The position numbers and the translations under genes are program-made. From Trogon surrucura (Eukaryota; Chordata; Aves; Trogoniformes; Trogonidae): a DNA stretch of 64,000 nucleotides. Every line of letters starts with the position of its first letter. Positions within the stretch are counted from its first letter, which is position 1. Under the pieces are notes generated by a model. The model saw only the letters and a program-made list of their open reading frames with translations. It was not told the DNA's origin and did no database searches. Shown piece after piece: positions 40,171 through 53,830 of the stretch. The stretch spans positions 22,528,084-22,592,083 of the forward strand of contig CM036624.1 of NCBI GenBank assembly GCA_020746105.1, written 5' to 3'.

Positions 40171-43100
40171 CCACTTTTAGAGGCTAAACAGAAAAATCAA
40201 ACAAGTCATACAGCTTGACTTTCCTGGAACCTTTTTCAGTTCTTTCTGGAACATCTTTCTATATCCACCAAGGATGTTATGATATAAGGTGTTATTCGTA
40301 TTGGACAAAACTACTAAAACAATAACATTCTGAAGGTTAACTATGGTGCAATCCTGTTGGAAATCCAAGCACTAGATTCAACAGCTTAAAAGCAATTCAT
40401 ATTTTTACAAAATTATAAGTCTATGATGCCAACTGACAAAAGAAACAGGGAGTCAAATTAGCAAGACAGCTTACGTACTCCCAAGCTTGACGTAACACCT
40501 CTCCATGGCACTGCCAAATAGGAGAAGGAAAAAAAAGAGGCATAAAGGGACTAAACCCGTTAAGTCCGAGGTACTTGACTGGACCACTGGAAATCGGCAC
40601 CTGTCTACTTTCTGTAGGTCTGATCCCTGGATTAAATTCGCAAGCTAAACCTGAATCTTCTCCATCCTGCTTTACCACCATCCTCAAAACACCCTTCAAT
40701 CCCACATGAATCATTTTGCCTTAAATGCCTATTAAATATTTTCTTGAAAACACCAGAACTGTGCAAGAAGCACAAGAGAAGAATTAAACTGTCACACCTC
40801 TCCCTTTGCACCTTCTCTGCTGGAGCAAATAAATTCCAGGCACCAGAACAGCAGCAGCAGCATTTGTAGTTATACCAGGGACAGCAGATAAAACACCTCT
40901 AAATCAGTGTAATTCTCTATTCAGGTTCCCCTGCAAAAGCATTTTACAGCCACCCTGGGTTCACACTACACAAGATACTAGAATTTATGATTGGGATTTA
41001 AGCAAGTCTGTAACTCCTAAAGAATGGGAAAAGGGTTTGTGTGAAGGGAGCACAACCCCCAGCAGCCTCCTCTTGGTTTCTTATCTCTCTTCTCAAAGCA
41101 TTGTGCTGACACTGCCAGAGGCAACAGAAGGACCAGGTGTCCAGGACTGGCCCAAATGGTCCCAGAATAGAGCAGAAACTATTCCTGCACCCAGGAAAAA
41201 AAATAAAAAAATTAAAAGTCTCAGGTTTCCACCTAGAGCATGAGGTTTTCTCACTGGTCTCTTACGGATTGCACCATCACAAATGCATCTCTCCCAACAT
41301 CACGGCAGGAGGAGACCTCACCTCCTGCCTTGCTCACAGGAATTCATTATACTTGAGGCTGCCTTGGCCTCACATGTCCCTACATTGACATTTACTGTCA
41401 GGGAGTATTTTTCCTAGATCTGTTCATTTACTTTGACCAGGTTCCATGTTCTTATCTTACCTCCAAAATGATCAGGCCCTATTTTTTGGTATCTTTAACA
41501 GTAGGCTCTTAAAGCACAGCCGGCTTGCCTTCCAGTAAAGTTAATAGTACTTTTCCCTAATTATCTGGAGCCCTTGAGAGCCCCCTGTTATTACTGGAGT
41601 GTTTTTCATTAGCTGTGCCGTTCCAGGTTGTGGGAGGATGGAGCTCAGCACAGGAGTCGAACTGTTCTGGACAGAGCAAATGAGAAACCCTGTAACACAA
41701 TTAGAAGTACCCACAGGGTAACATATAACTTTACTGTCAAGCCCTGAAATAACATGACTGGCTAATGAAATAACAAAATAAACTTTGTTTTAATTAAAAT
41801 TAAGAACATTTTATCTCTCTCATTTTAGTCTTAAAACAGGGGCAGTTCAAAAGTCACTATGGAACAAATGAAAAAAACATTTGCAAAGTGAGGGGCAAGC
41901 AACATCATCAGGTTTGGAATGACCTGCACCACAAACTCCTGGCAGGATCTTTGTCTGAAAACAGCCTGCAGTAGATCTATGTAAAATAGACTCCTAGTGA
42001 GGAGCTAAACCTAAAAAAAAAACCTGATGCAGACTGAGCAGACGATATTCTCCCCATCCCAGGAAGCCCCTGCCCTCACGCAGTGGGATGTGAGCTGCTT
42101 GGGAGCCACCAGGACCCAAGAAGTGTGACCCAAAAGCAAGTGATGACAGTTCTCTGCCCTGTAACACCCTGGTCCGTCATGCCTGAGGACAGCAGCTCTG
42201 CTCCCCACAGGGAGTTTCATTCCACTTTGTCTTCACCCATCAGCAGCAGCTTGCTGGCTGGCATCGCTCCTGGTTCCTGCACTGCCAGAGTACCAGCAGT
42301 CAGCACCACGGCCTTCACTGCTGCCACCCCAGGAACCCACAGTGCTGAAAACGAGCCTGGCATCTTGCTGCCTTCTACCAGTTGGTCTTTCCCAGTTTAG
42401 GCTATGCTGAAGACAAGTGGCATGAATCTGATGCCTCATCCCCATACGGCATCATGGTATGCACCACGCAGACGTACACATCAACAGCACGCACACACAG
42501 GGCACCCAAAACGGGTCTGACAGCACATGGCTTTGCTGCTCCTACCACTATTAAAGACACTGTTTCCACTATTCTCATTTCTCCTATAGCTGATTGTTTC
42601 TTAACTCTTTTCAAAAGCCTTAGAGTAGCCCAGAATTACACTAGGAGAGGTACACTGCTGTGTTCCTTGCACTTGCCGTGGTTCTTCAGCACAGGAATGA
42701 GCCTACCTTGAGACATCCTAGCTGAACAAGATGCATTATGTACACAAATAGAGAAAAGGGAGAGCAGGTAAAAATAATTAGCTTTCCTTTTTATATGTGT
42801 ATACATTTGCACTTAATAAACAGACATTCTGGCAAAAGGTATCAGGGAAAAAATATTCCAAGCTTGACTGGTTTTAATGAACAATGGAGGTATGTGGAGA
42901 GCTAGACTATACGATCGGAATCTGATGAAAAGCAGAAATTACCCAGGGGAACAAAATCCTCTTGGTTGAAATCCCAGTTTTCTGTCAGAAGGTGTCCAGC
43001 AGATTTTCAACAGTTTCAGTATAACCTTTTTTGAAACCAGTTTGATATCTAGTCCTTCTGTAAATGAGATGCAAGAAATTTTCAGGTCTCTTAATGCTCC

Positions 43101-43485
43101 ACATGTGTATATTACCAGTACGCCCACTATAGATATGGATGAATTCTTCCACACAGGACACAAGTACCAATAAAATACCAGAAAGAACAATTTTATGTAC
43201 ATATTAATTCATCTATCTCTTATTAAAAAATTTTGTGTAAATTCTGGACCACATTTTTTCATTGGCTCCAGAACTCACTAGCCATTTCTGCTTACATACA
43301 GTGAGTTGGGGAAAACAGATCAGAAGTAGGCTGGAAGTGTCAGAGCAGGGCTTATCTGTTGATTGGGTTTTTCCTGCTCACAGATTACTTTCCCCCATCT
43401 ATTCCCATGTCTAGAAGAAGCACAGGTAGGTAATAAAACGTACTACATCCCTGTTATCTCTGGCTGTCAAGAGTGAGGGTGATCT
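40171..43485. other. Non-coding stretch, nothing recognised
   Basis: No exon or transposon could be supported. Frames of up to 109 codons near 42083-42711 are not protein-like and are not flanked by splice sites. Confidence 0.5.
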
Positions 43486-43487
43486 GT

Positions 43488-43739
43488 GGAGAGCATTGGG
43501 AGATGGTAGGGAAAATGGCTTTAAGTTGCGCCACAGGAGGTTCAGGTTGGATATTAGGAAGAATTTCTTTACTGAATAGCCTGCTCAGGGAGGTGGTTGA
43601 AACCCCATCCCCGGAGCTATTTAAAAGACAGGTAGATGTTGTCTTGAGGGTCATGGTTTAGTGGCATTGATAGAGCTAAAACAAAGGATGGACTGGATTT
43701 TGAAGGTCTCTTCCAACTGAAACCGTTTTATGATTCTGC
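43488..43739 (+). mobile_element. CR1 LINE 3' tail, sense
   Basis: The landmarks read in order: 'aaaatggctttaagttgcgc', 'caggaggttcaggttggata', 'ttaggaagaatttctttact', 'gctcagggaggtggttgaaa', 'ggagctatttaaaagacagg' and 'ggtctcttccaactgaaacc', ending in 'atgattctgc'. This is the end of ORF2 plus the 3' UTR of a CR1. Relative to the family it lacks about 20 bases after 'tttactgaa' (the HWNRL part) and only one 8-bp tail unit survives. It is a 5'-truncated, inactive fragment of a different subfamily from the copy at 59 kb. Confidence 0.88.
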
Positions 43740-46700
43740 ATTCAGAATGCAGATAGATCCTGAGCCCCATCAGAAGATCATGACCTTTGAAGTCCAACAG
43801 GTCACCCAACCCACAATTTCTTGGGCAATGGCACTTAAATCACTTGCCCAAGCCCAGTAGCTGGCTCACTGCTTTGAGATACATCTATGGTTTCCCAAAG
43901 AAACTGGCAGGACCTGTAGTTTGCTCTGAAGGTCACCAAATGCAGAGCATGAAAAGAAATAAAATCCCAAACCAAAGAGGAAATAACATCCAAAGCCAAG
44001 CAACATGAAATCAGCTGAAATATCCTCCTCTATTTACTGTGAGAGAGCTCACTTGCTCTGGAAGAGGCCCAAAAGTCAAGCAACCTTCTTCAATCCAAAG
44101 CTTAATTATATTCTTGACCTCAACCATTGGATCCAAAAGCCAAGACCTCCAAGTTACAGGGAAATCTGTCAGTTATCAGGCAGGACTGTGGTATGCATCT
44201 GTGGTAGGGTCTTTGTGCCAGACTCAACATTGCAGATAAATTTGCTCTTTGTACGAGATCTAATTGCCAGAAGACCTGAGCTACCACAGAAAGAATAAGG
44301 CAATGAAGGATACTTCTGAAGTAACCAACGTAGGTGTCTCAAAGCACAGCATGAGCAAAGCTTCTTAAGGATCTTTGACACCATGGTTGCATTACTTTCT
44401 GATTAAAACCAGCTCAGATTTGCTTACATGTGCTGTAATCATATCTAGCAACCTGCTTCATGCAAAGTGTGTGCTGTCTGTGACAAATATTAGATGACCC
44501 TTTAAAAGTAAAGAGGCTTCCAAAGCCAGAGCAGGAAAGATTAAGGGAAGAGGTGTGAAAGGAAGAGAGCAGAAGAGTAGAAATAAAAGTCTCAGAAGCA
44601 AACTCAGGATGCCAAGAAATAAGAAGTGATGTAAAAATAACATACTAGGTCAATCACCAGTGATACAGTTTACAATTCAAAACCTGCATATCAAATGATC
44701 TAAACTTACTCAATCCAATAAAAGCAACAGTTTTCATTATACACTTACTACAGGGAAGTATTTCTGCATTGGCTTACAAACTGTCTCCCTCTTTCTTTCT
44801 CAAACTCATCACAATCTTAACTAATACAAGTAAATCTCTGTGCATGAAATATGAACCACTGGCAGCTCTAAGACTCGCTTTTCATCCCAAGCCTAATGGG
44901 CAAAGCACTGTGATTTCATTTCACTAGCTCTTCCAACTAGGCTCAGAGTCAATCGTTTGCCAGAGTTTGACTCTTGCAAATAGCCTGCCAGAGCCACTGA
45001 ACTCATGGGGCCAAATCCATCAACAGTGTAACTCCAGCTAAGCTGAGACAGTTTAGGCCAGAGACTAGTTTGTTCCAAAAAACTAAAAACATCGAGACCT
45101 GTGATCAGAGAACACTGTCATAACACTTCAAAAGTTAAGATATGTTAATTGAAAGTTGTCAAAACATATGTACAGCCCTGCCTGAGCTTCACTTGGATGC
45201 ACACAAGCCAAGAAGTTCATTTATAACAAAGGAAACATCACCAAAACGGTGCAGCAGCATGAGATAGTGAAGAAGCACACTGGCACAAGCTTCCAGGTGG
45301 AAGCTGTGTCTTTGCCTCTCCAACATAAGGTTCCTGGTCCTTCAGCAGTGCTACCAGTCTCAGCCACTCGTTTAAATGCCTGAACCAAGCCCATATATCT
45401 CTCATCTTAAATAGCATTGGCACTTGGTGCCCCTCTCCAGGAAGGGAGCTTTTTAGTTCAGGGGAACTAGGAGAATTCACTTTCAGGCAAAAAGCCCATA
45501 AATCTTGGTAGATTTATAAGGGTTTCCCCTATACCCAAGGGAAATGAGGGATGCCACATATATTTAAATACATTTGCTACCAACCAGTTTCAAGCACGGC
45601 AAAGATGAAGTGCAAACACCTACTGATAAAGGCTGCTGTAAAGGGCGGCACAAAGCAGACCTCAAAGCAGCAGGTCACAGGAGAAGCACTCCATGACCAA
45701 AGCAAACCACATGCTTACATAGAAGAGCTGGACCTTCAGTGTTTTGCCATCTCAAGAATATTTTTTTTCCTCTTTTGGAAATTTCTTCCTGCAGCAAGCA
45801 AGGAAGAAGGGCCAAGGAGGAGGAGAGACATACCAGCCCTTGCCTGCTTTGCAAGGGAGCCAGCAAGTGGACTCTGGCCCTATAGCAGCCTCAGCCACTG
45901 CTCTGGGGACACTGTGGAGCATCCCATGGTGGAGAGCCCTAGGACCACTGCTGAGGGAACTAAGGTAACAGCATAGTTCTGTGCAAGAACCCAATGCTTA
46001 TCAAAGCATACCTGAAGCATCACCTTTTACACTCCGTGCAGGGTCAGGAGGACTTGGCATTATAGCCTCACTCAACCTACTGCTCAACTCTTCAGAAAAA
46101 CCTGAACAGCTCAAAACAAGACTTGCAAGAGCCAGATGCCATGCTCCTGTCTACTGGGTAGCCTCCTGACTGTCCCACTCCCAAGGGGCATGGGATGCTT
46201 TGACCCAAACCCTAACAAAGTCTGGAGCAACTCTGTACCCCATTTTCATGTCTTAACCAAAAGGCTTCTAGGAGGATTCACTCCTCACAGAAATCACATG
46301 GAACATGAGGCTTCCTTTAAAAAAATTCATTTTTGACAAAGCTGCAATTTCCAAACAGGGCCAAGGGGGACAGTAGGGGGAAATGGATTGTCAAAAAATT
46401 CTTGTAGTGGTTTAAGTGTTCTGTTGGATCTTAATGCAAAGGAGATAGAGAAAGGATAAAAAGTACGGAGAGCACACTACAAAACATATTAGAATAATTT
46501 CAATCCTTGGCAAGAGTATTTTGGTTCCCATTGCTTTTGATAATATATCAGAAAATGTCAGTAAAAGCCTTGTACTATAGCCTGTGAAAAAAGCATCATC
46601 TTACAAAGAAATACTTCATTACGGTTTCCTGCTTAACTACCCTAGAACAGCTAACTACAAGAAAACATTAATTTCCAGGAAACACATTAATTGGAATATG

Positions 46701-48149
46701 AGGAGGTGTTGAACTCCTCATCAGAGAGAAAGGTACTTACATTGAGCAAAGATCATTATTAAAATTCAAGTCACGCAGGTTATACTCTGAATCCAACAGG
46801 CAAGAAGTTTCCATAGTTATTTTAAGAATATTTTCATAATATTAAGCTGATACACAGTTAAATCCATTTTAAGCCATTTATGCAAAACAAATAACAATAT
46901 TTGAGTGGATCTAGGAAAGCAAACAATATTTGTTTCCAAAAGAGCTACTTGAAGCATTCATTGACTATTCTACTAGGTAGCTCTCCAGTTATTCACTTTT
47001 TAGCAGAGACTTGGCAGAAGCTAGCACTGAAGTAAGGCAGTCTGACTTGTGGCTAGGTCTCTGTTAAGTTGAATAATGAGAAGAGAAAAAAAAATTAGCT
47101 CCACAATAAAATCAACACAAGAGAAAAAAAGAAAAAAGACAGAAGCCTTAAATGATGTCGGTGCTTCCACTTCAGACAGTCTCAGTCAAAAGAGCAATGT
47201 TAACCACATCACATACCCTGTTTGTTCTACAGTAACTGTTTGAGGCTGTAAGGCCAGGTGAAATGAGAGAAGAGACAGAATGTCCTTTGGACTCTGCCAC
47301 TGAGACAGCTCTGAATGCAAGTCTGAGCTCCCCTGTTGGGGCTTCGACTTCCAACTGCCTTTCACAGGAAGGACCTGGGAAGTCACACAAGGAGTCAAAG
47401 CACATCTAGACCTTGGTGAGCAGGGCCAGGACAGCCCTAGGAACTAGCAAGTTCAAGGGCCCAGCAGCTCTCTGCCAACAGCCTCTCAGGGATGCTCACA
47501 GGCAGAAACAGGGTAAGCACAGAACATCCCTCTTAGCTAGCAGGCTGCAGGTTGGATGCCACAGTCCCCTGCAGGCCAACAAACAGGGGAATATTTAATT
47601 TATCAAAGCTGGGGAATATCCTCAACTTCGGCACACGTGATCTACCACTTATTCTTACTTCTCCCAGTTAGTTTCACTTAAAATCCTAATCCTGTTCTTG
47701 AAATGCCAGAAGTGTCAGTAACTGAATTACACATTTTACTAAGCTCTACAGAACTTGGCAGCAGGCTCTGGACATCCTCAGAGCACTCAAAATTTAGGGC
47801 CTGAATCAATTCCCATTCGAGCTTTTCCATTCATTCAACAGCAGAGGGATCAGGATGGTCAGTAAGAGGACAGGCACAGGAAGGCAGCTGCCCAAGAGAA
47901 CAGGCAGCAAAGATGTCTGGGTTGCTTTCTCATCCCTGTCCCCAAACTCACAACCCAACAAGATCCTACACCTCCCCACAACTTTTTCCCCCCCTTCACC
48001 CCATCTTTGAGGGCAGCATTTGGCCTTTATGGCTTCTGTGGCTCTGCCCAAAATTTACCCTTTTCAAAAGGGTTTCCCTCCCCTCAATCCATGAGCACAG
48101 AGACCGCAGATGAAGCCTGGGAAAGTCCAGCCCAGAAAGGAACATTTTG
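43740..48149. other. Non-coding stretch, nothing firmly recognised
   Basis: No exon is supported. At about 45005-45065 the text 'gggccaaatccatcaacagt' followed by 'gtaactccagctaagctgag' is reminiscent of an old amniote repeat, but too short to claim. A-rich tracts occur at about 47086-47140. A 141-codon plus frame (45551-45976) has no recognisable domain. Confidence 0.45.
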
Positions 48150-48290
48150 GATAGGCATGAATATGTAAAAGCAGGGTGTGGAGACTGCACGGGCTTTGCC
48201 AAAACCAGACTGCCCGGGTGCTAATAAAGTCTCGTTCGACATCCCAAACTCTTGGAAAAAGCTCTTCAGTTCTCCAGGATAATTGAGCAG
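48150..48290 (+). mobile_element. Possible old endogenous-retrovirus LTR end
   Basis: A TATA-like 'aatatgtaaaag' lies at about 48159-48172. About 60 bp further on is 'ggtgctaataaagtctcg', which holds a polyadenylation signal AATAAA. Then comes 'caaactcttggaaaaagctc'. This spacing and order resemble the U3/R/U5 layout of avian ERV LTRs. No TG...CA ends or target duplication could be set, and no viral gene remnant is nearby. Weak call. Confidence 0.25.
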
Positions 48291-50157
48291 AGCAGGGAGG
48301 TGGGAGGCAACTAAGCATTAACAGCTTGTGCTACAGGATCGGGGCCTCCATCGAGGTCAAAGACGCTCTTTATTCCTGGAACATCTCCAGTCCCTGGCCA
48401 CCCTTGAAACCTGGGAACATAGCCACCTTTGCCCCACCTTCCTTGGCTGTGCCAAGCTCAAGCTGGCCACCACCCAGATTTGAGGCCATCAATTCTCATT
48501 TTTAAGTAAAAAGGGAGAACGGGAAGAGGAGAGAAACCAAGACATGGAAAGGTCAGGTGCCTTTACCAAGGCTAAATGACACATCAGTGGCGGAGCTGGC
48601 ATTTACGTACAGGAGCGCCTGTTTTCTACGCCAGTGCTAAAACATCCAGACCACCCTGCTGCCTCTGAGACCACACCGCCTCTGTGAAATGTGTGGAAAT
48701 TCGCAGGCATTTTCCCTGATTTTTACAGGGATTTTTTTTGTTGTTGTTCCACACTTGGCTCACAGCTGTTTGCCAAAATCAAACTGCTGAGGTGTTTCTG
48801 TCTCTTTAAAGCTTCATAAACAGACACTTGGACAAAAACCATCAGTGAATCGCAGCTGCGGTGGGGGGATTTGATTTAGCCATGGCAGGCTGAAAGAGAG
48901 AAGCCTGAAGCAAGATATAGCCCCATCCCCTTGCCATCCCAGGCAGGGGCTCACAGCCACACACAGTCCCATTGCTTGGCTTGAAAGGTGCTGGTGTCTG
49001 GAGAACCAGACTACTCTTTTATTCCTCCCAACAACTCAATAGCATTTTCTGCAATAAGCATTTTACTTCTTACTTCCAAAGGAAAATAAAATTGGACAAC
49101 ATTCAGGTCCCTCTCTGTTCCAGTGTTACCAGGTTCTGTTGAAACTCGCCATCCATGTTTCAACAGGATGATGCTAACTTACTTGGTTGAGCATCTGCAC
49201 CTCGCTCCCACCAGGCCATATGTCCCCAGCTTGTCACCTTGCTGCTCAGAGACATATGCGACCCAAGTACCTTGGAAGTCGGCCAGAAACCCCTCCTGCC
49301 CCTTCCCAACACTCATCCCTGCCTGGATGATACAAGTGTCAAGACTTCGTTCCTGCCCAAGACATCTTCCCTCAAAGTCCCCACCAATCCCACAGCCTTA
49401 CTGTAGGACTGAGCATTTCCCTACAGAGCAACGCCATAACACATCAGGTGCATTGGAGTAACAGGGAAAGAGCTCTAAGGCTTACCCCAGGCAGAGGTAA
49501 TGCTGTGACTACTTTTTCCTCCTTTCAAAAAAAACCAAAAAAACAAAAAAGCAAAACAAAAAAAACCAAACTCATCTGCAACCAAACCACATTCTGCAAC
49601 TTGCAACTGAGGTTCTGCACAGCAAATAAAAGGTTAAACAAACAAACCCATAGCAATGTCTCAGGCTTGCCAGATGCAAAAAAAAAAAAAAAAGCAAGCT
49701 TTCAGCCAGTGGCATTTCTCCTTCTCCATCTGTAGGTCTATATTTTTAATGTCAGATGGCAAAAATAATAAAAAAAGAGAGGGGGTGGGAAGGCAAAAAA
49801 CCCCAAACATTTAGCTTGCAACTGGATGGGAAATGAACTGGAAGCTTACATTTGTGTATTTCTCCCTGGCAAAGAGAAGTCAGTTGGTATGAGCAAGGTC
49901 CTGAAAACCTGTCCTGACATCAGCAGAAGTGTGACCAGCAATACGTCTCCTGTGCCGGCTCATGTATTTTCCCCTATCTCACTTCATCTCTCACTAAGCT
50001 CAAGCAAGCCCACGCTATTGCAGATTTATCGCCATCTGAAAGACATTAAATATCTCAGGGTTTCAAATATTTGCAGACAGCTGAAGAAGTGGCTGTGATG
50101 AAACTGTCTCTTTCTGGCATAAAGCTATCAATTTTCCATGAAAGTTGAGGCCTGGAC
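48291..50157. other. Non-coding stretch with A-rich tracts
   Basis: No exon is supported. A-rich simple sequence lies at 49527-49570 (A-runs broken by CC and GC) and 49678-49694 (poly-A). Nothing else is recognised. Confidence 0.5.
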
Positions 50158-50182
50158 TTTTTTTTTTTTTTTTTTTTTTTTT
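50158..50182. repeat. T25 homopolymer
   Basis: An uninterrupted run of 25 T is the longest homopolymer in the window. It is not attached to a recognisable retroposon body on either side, so it is not clearly a retrotransposon tail. Confidence 0.9.
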
Positions 50183-53100
50183 ACCCCTGGTAGAACACTG
50201 TAACAAATGACTTACTCCCCTTTTAGCGAATACAAGGGAAGCAGACGGTCATTATTACCAAATGTGTGCACACACAAGTAACTAAGGGAAAATAAATCCC
50301 ATTTGAAGGTTAATTAACTAAGGCAGGGTCACAGTTTGACAATCTGCCCTCAGCAAAGGGGAAGCACAACGTCGGAGGGTCTACGAAGCAGAGCCATAAT
50401 GAATTGTGACTTGAAGCTTGTCTATGTGGGGAAATTACCATGCAGGGAGCTACAGGCTGGATTTATAGCACTCACTCCACTTTTATAGCATTAGAACCTT
50501 TGTGTAGACTAATTAGCAACTAGTTTACCTCATTTACCTTCTGACAAATGCTTCTTCACACAGAAGCCCATAAGAGCAAGTTGAGCCCCACCAGCTCCTT
50601 GGTTTTTGTCCACACCACTGGCTTTGTGGCAGCAACAAGCAAGTCCAAGCTGGGGAGCGAGTGAAGTGTTAGGAGATACACACTCAGCCCCCAGCACGTG
50701 AGCAAGAGCTTGTGCTCGAGCTCAGCACCCCTGAGTGCCTCAAGAAGGCCCCCAGGTTTGGACAGAAACAAACTTGCAACAGCAGTCCTATCCAGCCTTG
50801 GGAGAAAGCTGAGTGTGAAGTGACAGAGAAGTCAGGGTGTATTTGTCATCTCGGCATCTTGTTCAATCTCCTCCCCACCTCATCCTTGTCTGTGGCACCT
50901 CTCACAGCCTCCAGAGCCCAAGAGAGCATGAAAAGCCACAGCGATCTAGCCCAGGAGACTGCAGGGAGTCAGAGTGGTGGCAGTGAAGAGAGTCATGCTT
51001 TTGGTGAAAGGCATCAAGGAGCTCTTGGTGGGGAGGAATAGGGCAGAATCCAACTGAGACTTCTTTCAAGGAAATTTCTAAAGAGGACCAGCTGGATCCA
51101 CTTTCACTGTGCCTGGCTTCTTGGCCAAGCCAAAGGGCACCAAGCCAACACGAGGGCACCTCAGTGCCAAACACATCCACCATGAAGGTTTTCTGCTTGC
51201 ATGGTTTTATAACACAAGAAGAACAGAGGGAGTATGAGGTCAGCAAGCTGCAAAAGTGGGCTATGCCAGACATCAGCTGGCAGAGGGTACAAGGCCCAGA
51301 GCTGGCATGGACAACACCAGGCTGGAGTCTGGTCAGTAAGGGTGCTAATATCATGCTCCCATGCACTGACTGACAGCTATCTAAAGCCATGTCTTTTAGG
51401 GTTGCTTCACAGATGCAGGGTCACACATGCAAAACTAGTCAAGACACCAGGTGTCAGAAGTGCTGGGGAAGGTCAAATATGCCATCACCAGCTAAAAACA
51501 AACACATCTTTTGGCATTTTGGCCTTTTGAGGCACCATACAGACAGGGATATTAGCAGATGTCAGGAGGAGGAAGAGATATGGGAATAGCTGTCAGTGTG
51601 GGAACTGCTGCCAGCCCCTACAGGAACCTTAAAAAAAAAAAATTCGTTTCACCTTCCTGTGCTGCTCTTTCCCTGCAATAATAGAAGGTAAGTGACCTCC
51701 TCCGTGGGAAAAGTTTCCAAGTCTTCAGCAGTGACAAAGCTCTGGAAAGAAGCAACTCAAACCACAGCTTTCTTGGTGAAGTGTGGCTACTTTCCCACTT
51801 CATTTCCCCATGTAGCAGGGAGGATGACCAACTTTTGAGGGTTTTGCAAGGTGCAAAACAAACTTTCCGTCCAACACGGTCTGCACCAGGAAAAGACCAG
51901 TCAGTGGGGGACACGCCACAAGGTGGGCTAAAAGCTCCCCCTTTTGGGGACATCCCTTTGGACACAGCTCCAGCACAGGTAGGTGGTGTCTGGTAGATGT
52001 ATTTCTGTGCTAATACCTGAGATTGGCAGCAATTTCATCTCTTATCTCTCATGTGCTGTGGAGCTAATGAAAGGGGTTCACTATTAACATTCAGTCACAC
52101 TGCTCCCCTTAAGCCTTGGAAGTCCACCACCTCCTGTCTGCAGCAGCAGTTTTTTATTTGCCACTTTATCTCATTTTTCTTCTCCTCCTCACAAACCGTA
52201 GGTTTCACAAAGCTTCCAAGACAGCTGCTTCACAAAAAAGGAAACATTTAAAGCCAGCTTGACTACAAGGTGAGCCCTGCTGAAGGCTCCAGTCAGCTGG
52301 TGAAAAGACTGTTGTCTCACCAGTGGTCCAAAACTCAAAGGCTGTGGAGATAAAGCCAGAGAAACTGCTGAAACGAGAAACAGGCCACCGAAGACAGAGC
52401 AAGCCCCAAGAGGCACTGTCTAAGCAAAACCATATGGCAATCTCAGCAAAGCCGTAAAGAGATGTGTTTCTAGCCGGTGTCTGCTAGCATGCTCTCCCAG
52501 CACCTCGTGGCAGTCTCTCAGCACAGCAGCATCCCAAGTGACCTTACCAAAGTGGTAACACCAAGCAAGACATTCAGCTATGACCACCTGAGTCTCCCAC
52601 GTGACCCTTTTCTTTCCCTGTCCACTACTTTTTCTTTCCCCCACCCTCCACCCTTTGCTTTTCCATGCACTAGCCAATTCCCTGTGTAATTAATTACAAG
52701 ATGATGTTCCATCATAGCCCACCATATGGGTCCTTTCACCAAGATGCAGAAGAAATTCAGGGGGGAAAAAACGTCCCTGTTTTTTTAGTTTTGTTTCCAA
52801 TGGTCTGTTTCAAAGTACAGGTTCACAGTCAGCAGTGGGAATACAGATGGTATGCCCATGAAAATGTAGATGGCCCCTTCTCCACCAAAAACAACCTAGG
52901 GAATAAATAGGTATAAAGCTACATACTCCACAGGCTGGTGCTATGATGTCACAGTCCACCGATGTGTGCATACTGTCATATGTTTACCTACTAAAATATA
53001 AATAATATTTTATGTAGGAGTCCATTTACAAGGCAGTGCTCATGCAAAAATGGGAGGGCCTGTTCTACAGGAGGAAGGGGAGGTTAAAGGTGTTCTGTCT

Positions 53101-53559
53101 TTGCACTGATTTCCAGGTTGCCTGATTTTATTAGTATTAGAATATGGTTATTTGAGGGGCCTGTGGGTGGTCAATTCACAAGGGAAAACCAGTGTCATCA
53201 TTTGAAGGTTTTTCATTTACTTCACATAACTGCATGAAATCTAAATACATGAAACTGCCAAAAACCCCAAACATCCTTTTCAGATACATTTGTATAGCAC
53301 CTTTGCCCAAAATACCACAAGAAAAAGACAAGAACCTTTATTCCTCATCCTCTAAGGGCAAGGCTTCAACATCATCGCACAGACACACATGCTCTGGGGA
53401 ACAAAGAGGTTTAGCAGCATCCTCTGAGCACATGGCTTCCACCAACACTGTCCTGACCATGAGGGTCCCCTCCCTCACACCCCCACCTGCCTGACATTTC
53501 TATGCTGTGTGTGCTTATATAGTCTTATTCTTGTTTTATGAACATTAATATATACATTT
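50183..53559. other. Non-coding stretch, nothing firmly recognised
   Basis: No exon is supported. At 50417-50512 a block begins with 'cttgtctatgtgggg' and ends with 'cctttgtgtagac', weakly inverted. It could be a decayed non-autonomous DNA transposon known from amniotes, but I cannot support it. TAATTAATTA lies at 52687-52696. A 162-codon minus frame (50902-51390) is not protein-like. Confidence 0.45.
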
Positions 53560-53830
53560 GAAAACCTAAACCATTAAAAAGTAGTTGGCTCAGACTTTTA
53601 CTGGAACACGTGCACAAATATGTTGTTTGGATATTTTTACAGCCATTAACTTTTCCATATATAACCCAGACCTCCCATTAGGTGTTGTGAACTGGATCGC
53701 CTGTTTACTTGCCAAGTTATATTTCAATTAAATTAAAGTCACCTTTGGTCCTAATGAACCCCTGTTGTTTGCCTAATGCCGTGATTAATTCCAGCTGCAA
53801 GAAATGGTATTAACCTGGGTGGGTACGTTT
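53560..53830. promoter_or_regulatory. Candidate conserved non-coding element (AT-rich, homeodomain-type)
   Basis: The complex AT-rich block includes 'caattaaattaaagtcacct' at about 53725-53744, then 'tttggtcctaatgaac' and 'gtgattaattccagctgc'. The adjacent 'aaagtcacctttggtc' resembles a degenerate nuclear-receptor-type inverted site. There is no coding pattern and no repeat family. Enhancer function is inference. Confidence 0.25.

Noticed and set aside
45005..45065. Resemblance to an old amniote 'gggccaaat...gtaactcca' repeat
   Set aside because: Only about 60 bp and too diverged to separate from coincidence.
50417..50512. Weak terminal inverted repeats (gtctatgtgggg / cctttgtgtagac) of a possible old DNA transposon
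   Set aside because: Several mismatches in the termini, no target duplication, no body match.
50902..51390. 162-codon minus frame
   Set aside because: Cys/Ser/Leu-rich chance-like translation with no splice or promoter context.
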